This document shows positions 24,061 to 41,170 of a stretch of 64,000 bases of DNA, piece by piece. Under the pieces are notes generated by a model. That model worked only from the letters and a program-made list of their open reading frames with translations. It did not search any database and was not told where the DNA came from. Position numbers and translations under genes: made by a program. The stretch's first letter is position 1. Each line of letters begins with the position of its first letter. The stretch is from Ophthalmolycus amberensis (lineage: Eukaryota > Chordata > Actinopteri > Perciformes > Zoarcidae), in NCBI GenBank assembly GCA_024529925.1, contig JAFEUB010000814.1, forward strand, positions 1,751,501-1,815,500, given 5' to 3'.

Positions 24061-27000
24061 CGCTCAAAACACTCATTGCAGTGATATGTTAATTTAGTGT
24101 AAAAGGCAAAACATTCCTCAACGGGGACCATGAATATCTAACTCCAGCATCACATTGGCTGTGCTTTGTTGACAGTTCTACAACCTAGAGACTGCATTGC
24201 CATCACTCTTGTGTTAACATATGCACATATCACACTGAAAATCTATCGTTGAGCTTCAACAGCGGAGGAAAATGGCAAAAAACTCTGTAGCAGACAAAAT
24301 CTGTATCACACAGCCAAAGCTTTTTTTTAATGTGATGTAAGGCGGTCAAAGAAGATAACATGGTTATCTTAATTAAATAGGGTCAGTTAACATTAACATA
24401 CCAATCCTACGGCTCTGTCAAAAAAAAAATGTAATCACCAGCTATGATTCTTTGGAAAAGAACACTACTGCCATTTCTGTCTTAATAAATCATAGTGAAG
24501 ACGAGTTCGACGGGAAATTCTTTCAGATGCGTCCTGTTTAAATACAGTACTTAAGGGATAAAGATGGAGATATTTCATGTTTTCTCTCTGTTAACAAATC
24601 CCATAAGACCAAAACCAGCAATGCCTTTTGACAGCTCCAATGCCATTTTAGATTTAGATATTTCTTTCACTCAATTGTTGGCATAAATGCATTCGAATAG
24701 ACACACTACCAAATTATAGTTTGTGATTATAAATGTCACTGCATCCTTTCCTCAAGCTGAGAGACTCTTAAAAAGCATTTAACCCATATTTTCTAAGATG
24801 GCTAAAAAAATAATAATCTGGAATTGGACCCAATTAAAACTGCTATCGAAATGCTTCAAAATACATATTCGTAACATCATTTTTTTTAAAATCATTTCAT
24901 GTCATGTTATTTCATCACTTTATTTTCTGTGGTAATTAGGTTCATAAGTTTGCCTGACGGCTTCGAGTTAAATATGCTCTGTGCACCTGGTGTAATCATG
25001 CTGTCTGTGTGACGTCTCGGATCTCATCATGAGTCCAATCATACCAGGCAAATAAGAGGTGCTGCTTTTTGGTGCCGCTTCATCCGCAGCTGGAGGATCG
25101 TGTCTGCTTTCACTCATTTCTTTTATACACACTGTACCAGCCAGGTGTGCCTGAAGTATGAGGGCTTTCCTTCATCTAAAGTTACCCAAATTCCTCAGCA
25201 TGGAGAGAGAAAAGAGAAAGAGAGGGTCTTTTATTGGGCCATGTGTTAGTGTCGGGAGGAGGAGGGTGGTGGTGGTGGTGGTGGTTGGCGATCCTGGCTG
25301 GAGTGGAAAAAGGAATGTGGGGCTCCTGGAATGTTTAGAGCAGTCGGGGATAATTGAGTGAATTTGGAACAAGAAAAGACAAAGCGAGGTCCCGCGGTGG
25401 AAGAATGTGCTTCTGGGACGTCTGAAGAAACATTCCATCCATTCAGACAGTTTCACCGGGCCCAGAGCCTTCCATAGATGGCACCATAGGGAATATAAAC
25501 CCCCTCCCTTCCTCTTCCCATACACACACACACACACTTACACTTACACTGCCCTTACTTTCACACTCTCCTTGCCCTGTACGCCTCTCACACTGCAGGA
25601 CAAGCAGAGATCCTCCTTTTATAAATATGCTTCTCCATTGACGTTTGTGTACATTTTTTCAAAAAGTCTGCCAAGAGTGAAGCAGTTACATATGTTTCCA
25701 AATTCTCAGGTTCACAAATAGAGATGTGCTCTTATAGTCTTTCTTTCACACTTTGAATTTATAAAAGTTGAAACATAAACAACAAAGCATGGGAGTCAAG
25801 TGGGTATACACTTCTTCCTTCACCGCCTTTATGCCATTAGCTGTATGCAGATACAAATATGATAACATCTATTCCCCCTAGTTATTTTTTCCCCTTGGGA
25901 AACAGTCTTACCATTATATACATGTGTTTTTTTTACTTTGTCCAGAGGGTCTAACAATTGTAAGTTACTACGTTTTTGCAGTCAAAGTAAAAGTTGACAT
26001 ATAAACAAGATGCTTCTTGCTACACTACTTCTATTATAATAACTATACAACCTAAAATGTCATATATTTTCCCAAAATATGTCATGACCAGAAGATGTTG
26101 GAATGATTGGGATCCCTATGCCAGCAGCCTCTAAAGCTGTGTTCAGACCAAATGCAAAGCGGATTTTTTGTGCAGCACAATTATATGCAATGCAAAAATG
26201 TGTAGATGTAAATCTGCGCCGGATGAGACAAATACACGTCCATGTGAGTTGTAACACTGCTATCGAATTATATTGCCTTCTCATATTCTTAACAAATGTT
26301 TTTTTGTTCTTTATATCAAACTAACATCATAGCATCCTATGGACATTGTACTATTTTACAGCCACATTTTCTGAAGTAATAAGAAATTGGTTCGAATACA
26401 GATGTCATTATGGATTCTAGTTCTGCAGCTAAATTATAATTTTGTCATTAGTTGATTGATCACTAGCCAAGTGCTATTCTGTTTAATAGCATATAGCACT
26501 CCCTTGCACACTTACACCTTTGCACTATTGGACATGTGCACTTGTTACACATTTACATTTCCCTGCTCTATAGCTCTGTATTTCATGGTGTTTTGTCGTT
26601 GTGGTATTTTTGTATTCTGTTTTTATGTGAACCCTGACTGCAACACTAATTCCGCCATGAGGGATAATAACTTGCACGTGGATTTAATGGCGAAAACAAT
26701 GCTGATTACAATCTCCTAAAACATTCAATCTTCAAATTGCTTATATTGTCAAACCAATTGTCCAAAATGTAAAGATGTCCAGTTTCGCATAAGACAAAAA
26801 TAACAAAAATGATTCCAAGCATTCATATTTAATTGTCTGCTGATTGACTGAGTGATAAATTGACTTATCGTTTCAGGTTTAATTTATCCCGATATATATA
26901 AGCGTTATACTATGGATAAATAACTGAATTATTTCTTAAAGAGACTTTTAAAGCATTAAGGAGTTTGACTTGCAGGCTCTGCTTCGCTGATTGAGTGTGA

Positions 27001-27338
27001 AATGCGTTGAGCCATAAATTCAGTGTGTTTCTGTCACTTGTGCTGACGCTTCACAGCGGGCTGACAGGCTCGTTGGCTTCACGTGATAGTCGGTGCGCGT
27101 CACCGAAGCGCTGTCCCTCGCCTTTAGACTGGAGCAGGGCAGACTTGACACCGTGTGTTGCAGGCGACTGTAAATAATTCATCAAAACCCAACAAACTAG
27201 CAGGGAACAAATAAGCAAGGCAGCAGCAGGTTATCTGATAGTAGTTCCTCTCATTCATTCGCCAGTGGTTGTCTTGCCGTTGTATTTTATTTTTCTCCAG
27301 ATTTGAACGTGCAAAAAAAAAAAAAAGGAAAGCGAAAC

Positions 27339-27632
27339 ATGGCTGGTTTAATGTCAGATTTTGCTCTCTACACCCACGCCGTCGTTCGGGGAATCCCCGC
27401 GTCCCTGGCCAAAGAAGCGCTCCGGAGCAGCCAGGGGGAGGTGGACCTGTCCAAGGCGCGGAAGGAGCACGAGGCGTACATCGAGGTCCTGGGGACGAGG
27501 CTCGGGCTGGAGGTGGTGGAGCTCCCCGCGGATGAGTCGCTCCCGGACTGCGTGTTCGTGGAGGATGCGGCTGTGGTGTGCGGTGACACGGCGCTCATCA
27601 CCAGACCTGGGGCAGAGAGCAGGAGGAGAGAG
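27339..27632 (+). CDS. ddah1: ddah1 exon 1
   Basis: N-terminal 98 residues of N(G),N(G)-dimethylarginine dimethylaminohydrolase 1, the cytosolic enzyme that hydrolyses asymmetric dimethylarginine and monomethylarginine to citrulline and an amine, so relieving nitric oxide synthase inhibition. The ATG at 27339 has a strong context (aaacATGG) and no upstream in-frame ATG. It reads MAGLMSDF, then THAVVRGIP, then ELPADESLPDCVFVED and ALITRPGA, and ends SRRRE at donor GTAGGG in phase 0. Asp70, Glu75, Asp76 and Arg95 correspond to substrate-contact residues Asp73, Glu78, Asp79 and Arg98 of human DDAH1. The catalytic His and Cys lie in later exons outside the recognised sequence. The exon is much richer in G+C than its surroundings. 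An A14 run lies 11-25 nt upstream of the ATG. Confidence 0.95.
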
Positions 27633-30364
<2,732 letters not shown>

Positions 30365-30699
30365 CTCCATATGACAACATGGATTGGGAAAACATTTCTT
30401 AAAGGTTGCAGCATTATTCTCATCCATTAGGCTGCAGCTTAAAAGCTTTATTATCAAGGGAAATGCTCCTCTAAATGGACTGCATGACCGTTCAAAGTGC
30501 AGCATTGTCTGAAAACACTCCAACAAAGAGCCAAAGTTAATTATTCCATAATACTGAACACGTATATGGATGAGCTGAAACGGTTCACCAAGCTGCATGC
30601 AGAGCTGCAGATTGTAAGGTGACCTTCATGCTAATTGTGAACCTATTTGGGAATCATAATTAAATGGCATAAGTGAACCTGCACTGTTATTTTCAACAT

Positions 30700-31362
30700 T
30701 ATGAAAAGGACCCTACAGACAAATAGAGCGCTTTCCTTATCTTTCGCTTGATCCGGTCTGTTTGTTATTGCGTCCACGTCTCGCTCAAGGAGAAGTCTCG
30801 TGAAATCTGAATATCGGGCGGCAACAGGTCCCACTCTTTACAGCATTCTTCCTCTGTGGGCCTCATAGGGTCACAGCACCCACAGGAACACCTTCATCTT
30901 CCAGCAGCCGGTTCACCCTCCTCTGCCTGTTGCCCCTTTGCCCCTGGCCAACCTATTCAAAGACCTCATCCACGTTATTGAAATGATCTAAATATTCACC
31001 CACAATATTGAAAAGGTTTAAACTCAAAGCTACACTTTCTGTACTCCAACTCAACAAACCCTGTCTGGCCGCCATTGTCATCTGGCAACGCGTCACCTCG
31101 AGAGATTTCATAAAGCGGACTTCTCCGTGAGCTAGACTCTTTCCATAATGTCAGACACTTAAAATAGCAATCGGAGCCCATCAATGGCAAAAATAAGCAC
31201 TTTTCGTGGACATACCGGTAAATGGAGTCCATAAAGCCTGTGAGCAGCTGTTGTCTGCAGTGTTCTCGCCCAATACTGAACCACTTTCAGAAATGTTTGT
31301 CTCCATTAGTCAGTTGGACACAAAAACATTGGGAAATGGTCCAATTAAATAAAGTTATCCTT
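30700..31362. repeat. Diverged copy of the 41171-41752 element
   Basis: Shares blocks with the later element in the same order and strand: cttgatccg.ctgt.tgttattg (30748 / 41411), ctctttacagcattcttc (30834 / 41441), agccggttcaccctcctc (30906 / 41531) and the end block tttcagaaat.tttgtctc.attagtcagt (31286 / 41682). The right end reads aaagttatccttttaa, close to aaaagttaccctttaa. It is diverged and has extra internal sequence. Confidence 0.6.
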
Positions 31363-34300
31363 TTAATGTCAAGCCTTTTCAACATTGAGATAAAGAATAT
31401 TTACTCAAGGCCATCAAGAATTATGAGCTTTGAATGCGTTTCTTGGCCTCATAGGTCATAGCATTGTTCGATTTTGAATTTGACTGCATACAATATGTTT
31501 TTTTTAATCTATTGAACCCACCGTCGGTTTCAAACACATTTGACGTCCATTTAGAGTTTTCAGACTTCTAATAAACATTAGTCTAGCTTGTGTGTTATAG
31601 GTATTGACTCCTTGTGCCTTTTAAGACTCTCACTAGATGCACTGACAGCTCAGCCACAAAACAAAGACTTACTGGGATGTATTCTGCAAGCACAGTATGA
31701 CTGACTTCAGAATATTTCCCTGGCCTGCTCACAACATTTGAGTTTTTCTCTCAGACCTCCTGACCTTAACTGCTGGTTGCAGAGACGTGCATGTTGCCAA
31801 ACTGTCCTTCCTCTTACCTTTTTAATTGTCTACATAACTTATCTATTCATTTAAAGAGTGAATCAATCAGCCCGTTAATAATCTATTTTAAAATGTCCTC
31901 AAGTGTCTGTTTGGCGGGAAGTAAGTGAGTGCACTGCAGATTTAGTGTGGATGAGTTCACAGTGGATTTGATTGTTTAAAGGTTGTCTGGAGCCCTGAAA
32001 TGACCAAACGAGCACAAAAAATGGATTTGTAAGTGAAGAAATTAGCATTGCACCCAAATCCAGGAACTTCTGGAGAAACGTTTTGAATTAGAATTAACAA
32101 GTTGTAGTTGATAGTCTTGCTTTAGCAGAAGTGATTTAATTAAAAAAAAAAAAAAGTTGAGTAAGGGGATTGCTGGTTATTCAAATCAGGGCCGGTATAA
32201 CATTTTGACGGTTTAACCCTTTGGAAAGGTTACTCAAATATCCGTCTGAAGTTCTGAGATTTTCAAGAGCCTGATCAGCCAAGCTGAAAGGATTTTCTGT
32301 AAGTGTTCTTGAAATTGGTTTTGTTGTTAAAAAAGTACAGCAACTATTTGCGGCACAGTTTTTGCAGTATATTGTTGGTCAAAAATAAACTCAACTCTCA
32401 ATCCAGCAGCCATGACAAGTAGTGATGTTGCTGAACTCTGATAAACGGCTTCATATAATTTCAGCTGCCTCCCAGTAGCTGCAGCAGTTGGGTGACTTCT
32501 TCTCAGTATTCATATCTGTACTTCAGGTTGTGCTGGAGTCTGACAGACAAACTTGATTGTCTAAAAAGAGAATCCCCCCTGATCCCCCTGGTGATGTTTG
32601 ATTTAGCTTTATCAACTGAATGGACAGTTTAAATCCACCATGAAATGGTTACTAAGCCTGCCACCTTTTACTGGCACTACCCAGACACTGTGATGACTTC
32701 AAGTGTAGCCATTATCTATTTCGTCAGTCGATACTTACTGTATCTTATAATAGCACACTGCTGTAAGCAGTTGCTGTAAGCTGAACTCAGTGAGCCTGGA
32801 AAAGAATGGTCATTAAAAAGTGCTAAAATGTTTAAGTGCTAAAAAAGTGTAAAAGGTTTAGGTGTCAATTTAAGTCTGGAGACAGGATGGAAAGGTTTGG
32901 TTCAGACACAATATTTAGGTCGTGTTTTCATAGACGTAATATTTAGGTTCAGTCCTGGCGGTATATACGTCCGTGCGGGCCCCTTTCTGGTCATGCCTCA
33001 TGAAGCTGCCCCCAAACTAACACCAGACAGCACAGAAGCCCTGTTTTGACTGGACGGCCTGCAGATGCAGACTCCTCGCCGTCCTCCTGGCTCTTGTGTG
33101 ACTTCCCTAATGGAACCGACCAGGTTTCCTTCAGGGAGGCCTGGCATCCGCGTGTGAACGGGGGAGGAGGGTGAGACACCTGGAACCCGGCAGTGGGCCA
33201 GGGTCAACGGGCCTTCCCTAACTGTCTGTCACATTCCTTCCACATTTAACCTGCCCTTCCTCTCACTGTTTGTCTGTCTGACTCCTCGTCTGGCGTGTTC
33301 ATTTGTAACATCGCAGTGCTGCTTCCTCTCACATCCTCCGTCTTTTGATACATTTTCTCACAAAGGATATCAAATCATAATATCTTCCAAGGTCTTACTC
33401 GGGTGAAGCTGGTTGCATTTACATTCAACAACCTGAAGTTCAGGATGATTGTTGCCACAAATCAACCACTCAACATAGTTGATGGTCTGCCAGTGAAAAA
33501 GTCAGAATCTCTTTTTGGCTGAGCAATATATAGGTTAGCTTGACTTTAATACAGGAAGAAGAAACTATATTTCCAGTAATATGATAATGGCGGTACTAAA
33601 TTACTGTGCGGCTGAGATGTCTTCTGTTGACATGAAAATGTACTCATTGAGAATCAGCAGTGGGAATGCCGATTTTGCATTCCACTCTAAACAGTTTGGC
33701 AGTGAGCCAGACATATTGAACTAGCTTCTCATACTGTGAGTCGGCGCTTACACACCTAAACCTAAGATTAAATACGTAATGGTTCAAATAGGAATATTCA
33801 AAGGATATAAGTCTAAATTCAGTCGAGATGTTCTGAATTCCTAACTATCCTTGTTGTCATGTAAGTCAAACTACTTCTTACATATTTGTTGTCACTAAAT
33901 ACTTAAACCCAGGAACTGCCAGATGTAACTGTTGTGTAGCTAACTGACAAAACAAACTTCAAATATATGACCCGTTATGAGGGAATGTTGAATATGGTTA
34001 ACACATCTATTGATAAAATGCTCTGTAATAATGTCGTAAACTGGGAAGAGATTTTAAATTACATTTAACAAAAATAACACACTACCTCAAACTACAAATC
34101 TTTATACCAACGCTAGGCTAAATAACGAGAGCGAGGGTCGCGCAATCGGATATTTCAACTGCATGAATATTTTTAACACTGATGCACATAGTTCTCCATG
34201 TATGTATATATCATTTATACGTTATCGAAGGGTTAGCAGTTAGGTTTAAAGCATATTATATTTAATTCCCCGTTAAAACTGTTATTTTTGGCAGTAATGC

Positions 34301-37300
34301 CACAGCTCGTGATACTACAGTAACTCTGCAACGCATTCAAGATCAGGCTTAGCGTCATCACAGTGTGTTCTGTATGAGTCGATCAACACGTGCCACTACT
34401 TTGCCTCTTGTGTGTACCAGGAAGTCTCTCATAAAGAACATGAATAGATCACCCCCTTGCTCCCTTTTTTCCCTCGGGTTCACCCACGGCAACCCCACCG
34501 ACCCCGTGGCGCAACAGCCTGCTAGACAGCTGCAGGCTGTACTCTGGTGAACAGGAACTCCTCTCAGCCTCGCAGGATGACCGGGTCACGCTCAGCCGTC
34601 ACCGTGGGTGTGTGAATGTCTGGTTTGGTATGCGAGACGGAGCAGTGGAAGACACAGGAAGTGGGCCAGGCACGGTGGTGTTGAGAAAAGTCACGCCGAG
34701 GTCAGAAAGGGCGCCGCATAGCCGGAGACGAACCCCCTTTTTACTCGTGAAAGTTTGGGGATACAATTTGATGTCTAATAAAATGTTATTCTATTCTTCT
34801 TTTTCTCTTTTCTTTCCATCTTTTGCCTGCTGTCTGAATCGGAAACATAATGTTGCAAATACAAAGTAAAGCAACACGAGAGGTGACGCGGTAGATTTTG
34901 GGGAGACGTGGCTCCCAGGGACACATGAAGAAAATCTTCCAGGGACGTTTGTCCGTTTTTCAAACAATGGACACTCTTGCCCTTCTGTAGTGGATCTGGT
35001 TGTTTAGTATTTTTTCACCTCCTGATTGGTTTAAGTCTTGAGCAGAAACTAGAGCTTCACATTTCAGTTTTAGTTTTTTCACCAAGTCAGTCTGAAGGGG
35101 CAGCCTCTTTGACCTGATTACTGTGTTGAGTAAATATATAACCCACCATTAGCAACCGTACTTCAGAACATACCATTCATAGCTCAAGAAATGTTTTTGG
35201 ATTTCTAAAGTACATATTAAAAGAGTGAAAAGAGCTCTCAAATACTAAGGTTGTTAATTTGTCATTGGTTGCTTGCTTTGGGCATGTTGACCATACATCA
35301 TTTGTTAACGTTTGAAGGCAGATTATGCAACAAACAAAGAGTAGGATGCAGCAGGATTGCGTCTATGTACTTAGTAGTGGCCCTCACTTTAACCAAACAT
35401 ACTTCACCAGTAATACTTCACGAGTGTATTGAGATAAATCCCTGCACACTCTTATAATCGCTCTCTCCCAGTCACTCTTTGACTTCTCACTCCCTCCCTT
35501 TCGTTGTCACTCTATCAGCAGACTCCCTGAAAGATACAAACTGTCACCATTAACTTTATTGATCGCTGGAGATGCAGAGCCAAAAAGACTCTCCTACATC
35601 TTGCAGGCTATAACCATCCCTCTCTTCTGTCAGTCCAGTTGACAGTTGTGGTTAAATGCACAGTTTTCTTTCTGCCGTCACCGAGCAACCACAATCTGGA
35701 GAGCCGTCATTTTATCTCAAGGCCCGTTGATGTGATTTGGCTGCAGCGTCTGGTGCTGAAAACGAGATATACCTTCGTCAGAGGAAGTGGTGCACCTACT
35801 GTCTAATGAAAAAAGCCAACATGCTAATGTCAAGCAGGTATAATGTTTAACATGGTCACCATCTTAGTTTCGTGTGATAGCATGCTAATTAACACTAAAG
35901 TTTTTTTGTTGTTGAGATATTTTAATGTGGATCAGAGTGGTCGATCAACCAAAGTTGCCATAGCTAAAAAGGCCAAACATACACTGTTTACAGCAGAGCT
36001 ATTCAATCACGAAGTGGAGCAGGTTTTGAGCATTTGACTGACAATTTTTAGATGAATACATATCAATTCAGTTGAAAATAGCTATGTTTATTGTTTCACT
36101 TTTGAAATAAGAAATTGTGACCCAGGCACAAAAGAAAATGAAAGATGTGACGGTGCAACTCTCAGCAGAGATGAGACAGAAGCAAGATGGCTCCATTATC
36201 AGCTACTATACACTATGTAGCTTACATATGTTGTCGTATATATGATTGGTGTATGCTGGGCCGCCAATTGAACAGCTTCTAAAATGTAAGGACCTTCTGT
36301 ATGTGTTTCTTTTATATCACTTTCATTTGAGCCCTTCTGGGTTTTTTGACAGATGATCAGACAAAACAAGCAATTAGATGTTGCTGTTTGATGATGATGA
36401 ATGGTCTTTTAAAGTAGCCTGGGAATGTAACTGAAAAGTTGAACATGAAGCTCCTGTTTCCACAGTGTGTGACTACAGGTGTGAGCCTGTCAAAAACACT
36501 TCTATCCTACTTGTAATTATCACCAGGAGGCTGACGTGATTGTGCTTTTCCCCAGTTGGCAGTTTAAATTGACAGACCATCAAAGGAACTTACCATCAGA
36601 CTACTTACTTAATTGGTCCACTTTCCAATGAGCTCACGCTAGCTGAAATAATTCAATTCTGCACACGATTCAGACATGTAGCGCAGGCAGGGCTCAGGGC
36701 AGTGTTGAAAGAACATGGATGAAACTGTTCTGGTGTTTGTGTGGAACAGAGCAGTGCTCCTGGTGACGTGGAGCTACGTCGAGAGTGAAGTAAGCGAGGA
36801 AGCATTGACCAACACCAACTGCATTGTCACAGTAAAAACAAGGGGAAATAATTCACAAGTTGAAGATTAACTTTGAGAATATCAAACTCGTTTTAAAGAA
36901 GCACTGTTTCCTGATACAATTCCTCCAAGTGCTACTGTGACTTTAGACCCTCCATGTCAATTCCACTCTGGTAGTTTCTGAGTGAAACGCCTCGGAGACG
37001 CTGAGCGAATTATAAACTCTTCACCCCTTCGCCTCGCATTACTTGGAGGGGCTGGGTTTTGTATTTACATGTGAAGATTAAGCCAGCAGGAGCCAGACCC
37101 CTGACGCACAACGACACACTGCTATGATGCCCACATCCGTTTCAACACGCACCTTAAAATACACTGCCCTTTCACATCCTTTTAGTCATTCACAGTATAA
37201 CTAGTCTTTGTTTGACCGATGGGAAACAAACATACACGCAAACAGAGCTGACACATAGTGGTATGCATATGAATGTGTACTAAATTCCACACATAGAAGT

Positions 37301-40300
37301 GCTCTCTCCTGCACACATGCCCGCGTTTCACCCCCCCTATTCCCATTTATCTTTTGTCGCCGTTAAAGACAGCAGGCACACACTCAATCAAGTCAGTTTT
37401 ACGTCTCATTGTTTGATGCCGTCCCGGGAGGACAAGCTAAAGCAAGGCTCAGTCATTTTTGTACATTGCTGTGTTTGCCGAAAATGCGAAGCCTCCAGAG
37501 CAAACACTGTTTTTCACATCTGCTCAACTCTGGGAGCACAAAGCCAATATTGTTTCAAAATGATCTTGCTGACGGGAACATGAAGTGATTTGTCTCTGCA
37601 GCACGCTCCAGTATCCACGCCCTGTCACCATATCTCTCCTGTTGTCTTCTTGTTTCTTGCCTTCGTTTTTTGTCTTTCCCCAACCAACTTGTTGTAGTGC
37701 AGCAGATTTAACTGAAACTGACCATGAGTGCGTGTTTCTGTTTTTGTTGACATGTTCGTTAATCACAAACGGATGATATTTCATCATCAATGTAAATACT
37801 TTGTCTTTGATGCATGCTTCTTCACATGGCCCTTCTTAATTTTTGGCCCCTCTATCACAGCGTGGAGCAAATGTTCCTGTCACTGCTTGAACTTCTCCTG
37901 CTCTCTGCCTTCGTTGGGAAAGTCTACTCATTGGTCTTTCAGGAAAGTGGTATACTTCAGACGCTGTTTAGTTCCAGAACCGCCCTCTTTGAATGAGCAT
38001 TTTGTCTCTGCTCCATCATTCAGTCTGACTCATGCGATTTGCAGAGTTGTTTTTAATTATGCCAAAGTAGGGGGTACACGCAAATTGAATTTAACAGTGA
38101 GTGAATCTTGGCCAAAGTAATGCGAGAATCTCAGCTGCTGAACACTATGTGGTCCTGTTGTACCCATGTGTTTTATTTCCACGGTTCTAAATAGGTCAGA
38201 ACTCCGGCAACACAGTATATAGAACCGCTTTAGTGCAAAACCAATGCGTTTCGGCTTGTGGCCGTCATTAGGCTCATCATTCATGTTCCTAAGCAGGATA
38301 ATGTGCTGTTTCTACTACATGCTACTGTGATTTCCATTCCCTGGGAATAAATTATAGTCTGATTTTTAGCAATTGGAAATTAGCAGAGGCCGAGCTAATG
38401 ATCCAGTGATTTAGAGCATTCAGGAAGAAAGCTTTCATTCTGCAGCGTTATCTGCACAGAAGTGCAGCTGAGTATTCTGTTCACTTCTTTTCAGGAGGCT
38501 TAGAAGGAATAAGACATAAACTGATATCAATATTCTGAATTTTAAATTGATGTTTACTGTTTCCGCAGTCTAAAGTTTTCTCTGGATTACTTGGGTATTA
38601 GCACGTCTTTGAGAATATGTTTAGGTTTAAAAGCCAAATAAAGTTATTAGTTAAATTTAAAATATCCAAACTGAAGCTTTTGATAAAGCTACATTCACAA
38701 ATTGTTTTTCTCTCCTCGTCTCCATGAAGCGTTTTAGCATCTTTCAGTTCATGGTTTGGGTTTTAAGGCCCACAATATTTACTGTTTAAAAAAGACATAG
38801 ATACATTCTTCCTCCTGCACACTCCCCCTTTAATTTCCTAAATACTGAAGCAGAATTGTTTTAGCATATGCTTACTGCTTGGTAATCTGCATGCATATTA
38901 ATATGCAGAATTTGCACCCGTACATTTACAATCTCTCACACACACACACACATGCTCACTGTGTGCGTGCGCATGCGAGTCCATTCATTCTCAGACGCAG
39001 GAGGTGAGACCCAGGTGTCTAGTTTCCCCATGAGGGTGAGTCAGGAGACGGTATGTATCGACTGGGTGCCACAATGTTCTCGGAGTGTCAGGACGAGGCT
39101 GGAGGCCACGGGGACAGTGCTCGTCTGTCGCATCTCTCGCACCCACGTGTCATTTGTGCTTGTGTTACAGTAGTGTGTCTCAGCTGCAATTTGCCATCAA
39201 ACTATCTTTTAAAGGGTCATTTCGCACAGCTGACAAGAAACATATTTTTAAATGTATTTATTATAGCCATAGGGATAGTTGTTAGATGTCCGTCTCTGAG
39301 ATGTTTTTCTGCCACCTTAATACAATGAAGTTGAATGGAATTTGTACAAAAAATAAAAATGTCGTGTTGGTGGAATTTTATTGACTGCCAGGATTTAAGG
39401 TAATGTTTTACAGCAATCCGGCAATATATCATACCGCTTTGTAAGTATTGTTGGTAGCAGCTAATAAATTACACCCTATAACTCTCTTTCGCACATTACC
39501 AGTATGTACCCTACAGCAGCTGCCTACAGCTTGGGGCTACATGGATCAAATACCATAATTAGTGGTGATATATATGCACGTGGGCATCGACGTTTACCTT
39601 CAGTACCTGAACTGAAGTGATTTGAGTTGTCTGCCAATATTCCCAACACCTCTGATGTCACACTGTCTTTGTTCAGACTCGAAGAAGCCATCTTAGCCAA
39701 AATAATCAAGCATCTGTCATTAACTGTATTTTCAGAGATCTTTGATATGTCTGACTGTAGATCCTTGTGGTCCTTGTATTTAGCAGCTTTGGGCGTGTTC
39801 ACAAACGGACAATTAGAAGTTTGCATTTCAAGCCTATTGTGCAAAAGGTTGGTTTTTACAAAGGTTTTTACACCACCATCAATCTCTAACAATTTGAATC
39901 TTGGTTGTAAATTGGCAGTTGTCTTAAAGAGTACTGTATGATGTGCATGTACGCATTCACATGTGCATGATGGGTAAGAGTTTGTGTGTGTGGACGTGTG
40001 AGAGGTCCTGAGGGGCAGGGCAGGTATCTGGGCCGGGCAGGGAGGTGTGTGTTGCCTCCCCTGTCTGCCCTCGGCTGTCGCAGTGTGGTGTGATGTCCGT
40101 TCTCAGTCTGTTCTCACGCCAAGGATCATACTGAAAACACATTTGTCTTCTCCTGAGTCACGCACAGAGCACATGCAGAGCCAGCGTCAATATGTCAGTG
40201 TCGAAAGGATTAGGTAAATAATCCAGTTGTCCAAAAATTAGAAAAGAATTAGTTGATTAAGTGATTTATTCCAAACACTAGCGGGATCCAGCTCCTCAGT

Positions 40301-41166
40301 TGTGAGACTTTGCTACTCAATTTAAAATAACATTTTATATAACTATGAATGGGATATTTTGGGGCTGTTGATTGGACAAAACAAGAAATTTGAAGATGAC
40401 ACATTGGGCTTCGGGAAGTTGTGATGCACTTATTTCATGTGTTTCTGATGTATCGATTAAACCCTTGATTGACATTGAGATTAATTTGATAATAAAAAAC
40501 AATTATTGCTTTATTATAGAAAGGAAGTGTACTTCTAAACATTTGAAACGCATTAAATAAGGAGTCAAGTATAGATATGTTATACAAAATAAAGCATGCC
40601 TTGTCTTTCTGGCACATAACACACTGGACTTCCACTGTAGAGCGTAGGGATACTAGTTTGTATTGCCAGCAGCTGAAAGACTTAACATTTATTTACGTTT
40701 TCCATTATAATTAATGAACAAAATAGACTACTACTATTAGACTTAAAGAGCATTACTTTCCCGTAGAGACTATTTGCATTTGTCTAACTTATATCTCTGA
40801 CAGATGAGAAGGAGCTTTTGGCCAAAGGTTTTTGGGAAGTTAGGTCCTCCTTACAGAAGTTTCTGACTCCTATACCAGACAGTACCGTGATTGCATAGTC
40901 ATGTTAGCATAAGTGCATCCCATCACGCAGCAGCCATTGAGTAGAAAACATGAAATGTTGTAAGTGGGGAATTCAGCTGCTGATCAACCTCAACCATCAT
41001 TTTTTTTTAAATGCTAATTAAATTCTAGGAAGCAAACTTGTGTCATCTGTATTAATTTTGTCTCAGGTATCGATTTCTTTAACTGCAGACAAATTTGCCC
41101 TTCTACTGTGCCTCAGAGGTATGCTAGCCCATGTATTACAACCTAAAATCCTACATTACTGCTACA
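31363..41166. other. ddah1 intron segment, mostly featureless
   Basis: About 9.8 kb of AT-rich DNA without a recognised exon or complete mobile element. The block near 39205-39440 (starting ttttaaagggtcattt) may be an old TTAA-type repeat, but no matching right end was found. A GC-rich patch at about 33000-33250 has no coding evidence. Confidence 0.5.
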
Positions 41167-41170
41167 TTAA

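Larger units (their letters stand above)
20308..27338. other. Shared upstream region of ccn1 and ddah1
   Basis: About 7 kb between divergent genes. It holds the putative ccn1 enhancer (21006-21140), a TTAA-flanked element (22138-22565) and a dispersed repeat (about 23830-24060). A GGT microsatellite lies at about 25261-25287. The last stretch before 27339 should include the ddah1 promoter and leader; I see no TATA box there. Confidence 0.6.

Noticed and set aside
26120..26260. Possible old MITE (gtgttcagaccaaatgcaaagcg)
   Set aside because: Resembles a fish repeat from memory, but neither inverted ends nor a target duplication could be shown.
39205..39440. Possible further TTAA-type MITE
   Set aside because: The left end (ttttaaagggtcattt) looks right but no matching right terminal repeat was found.
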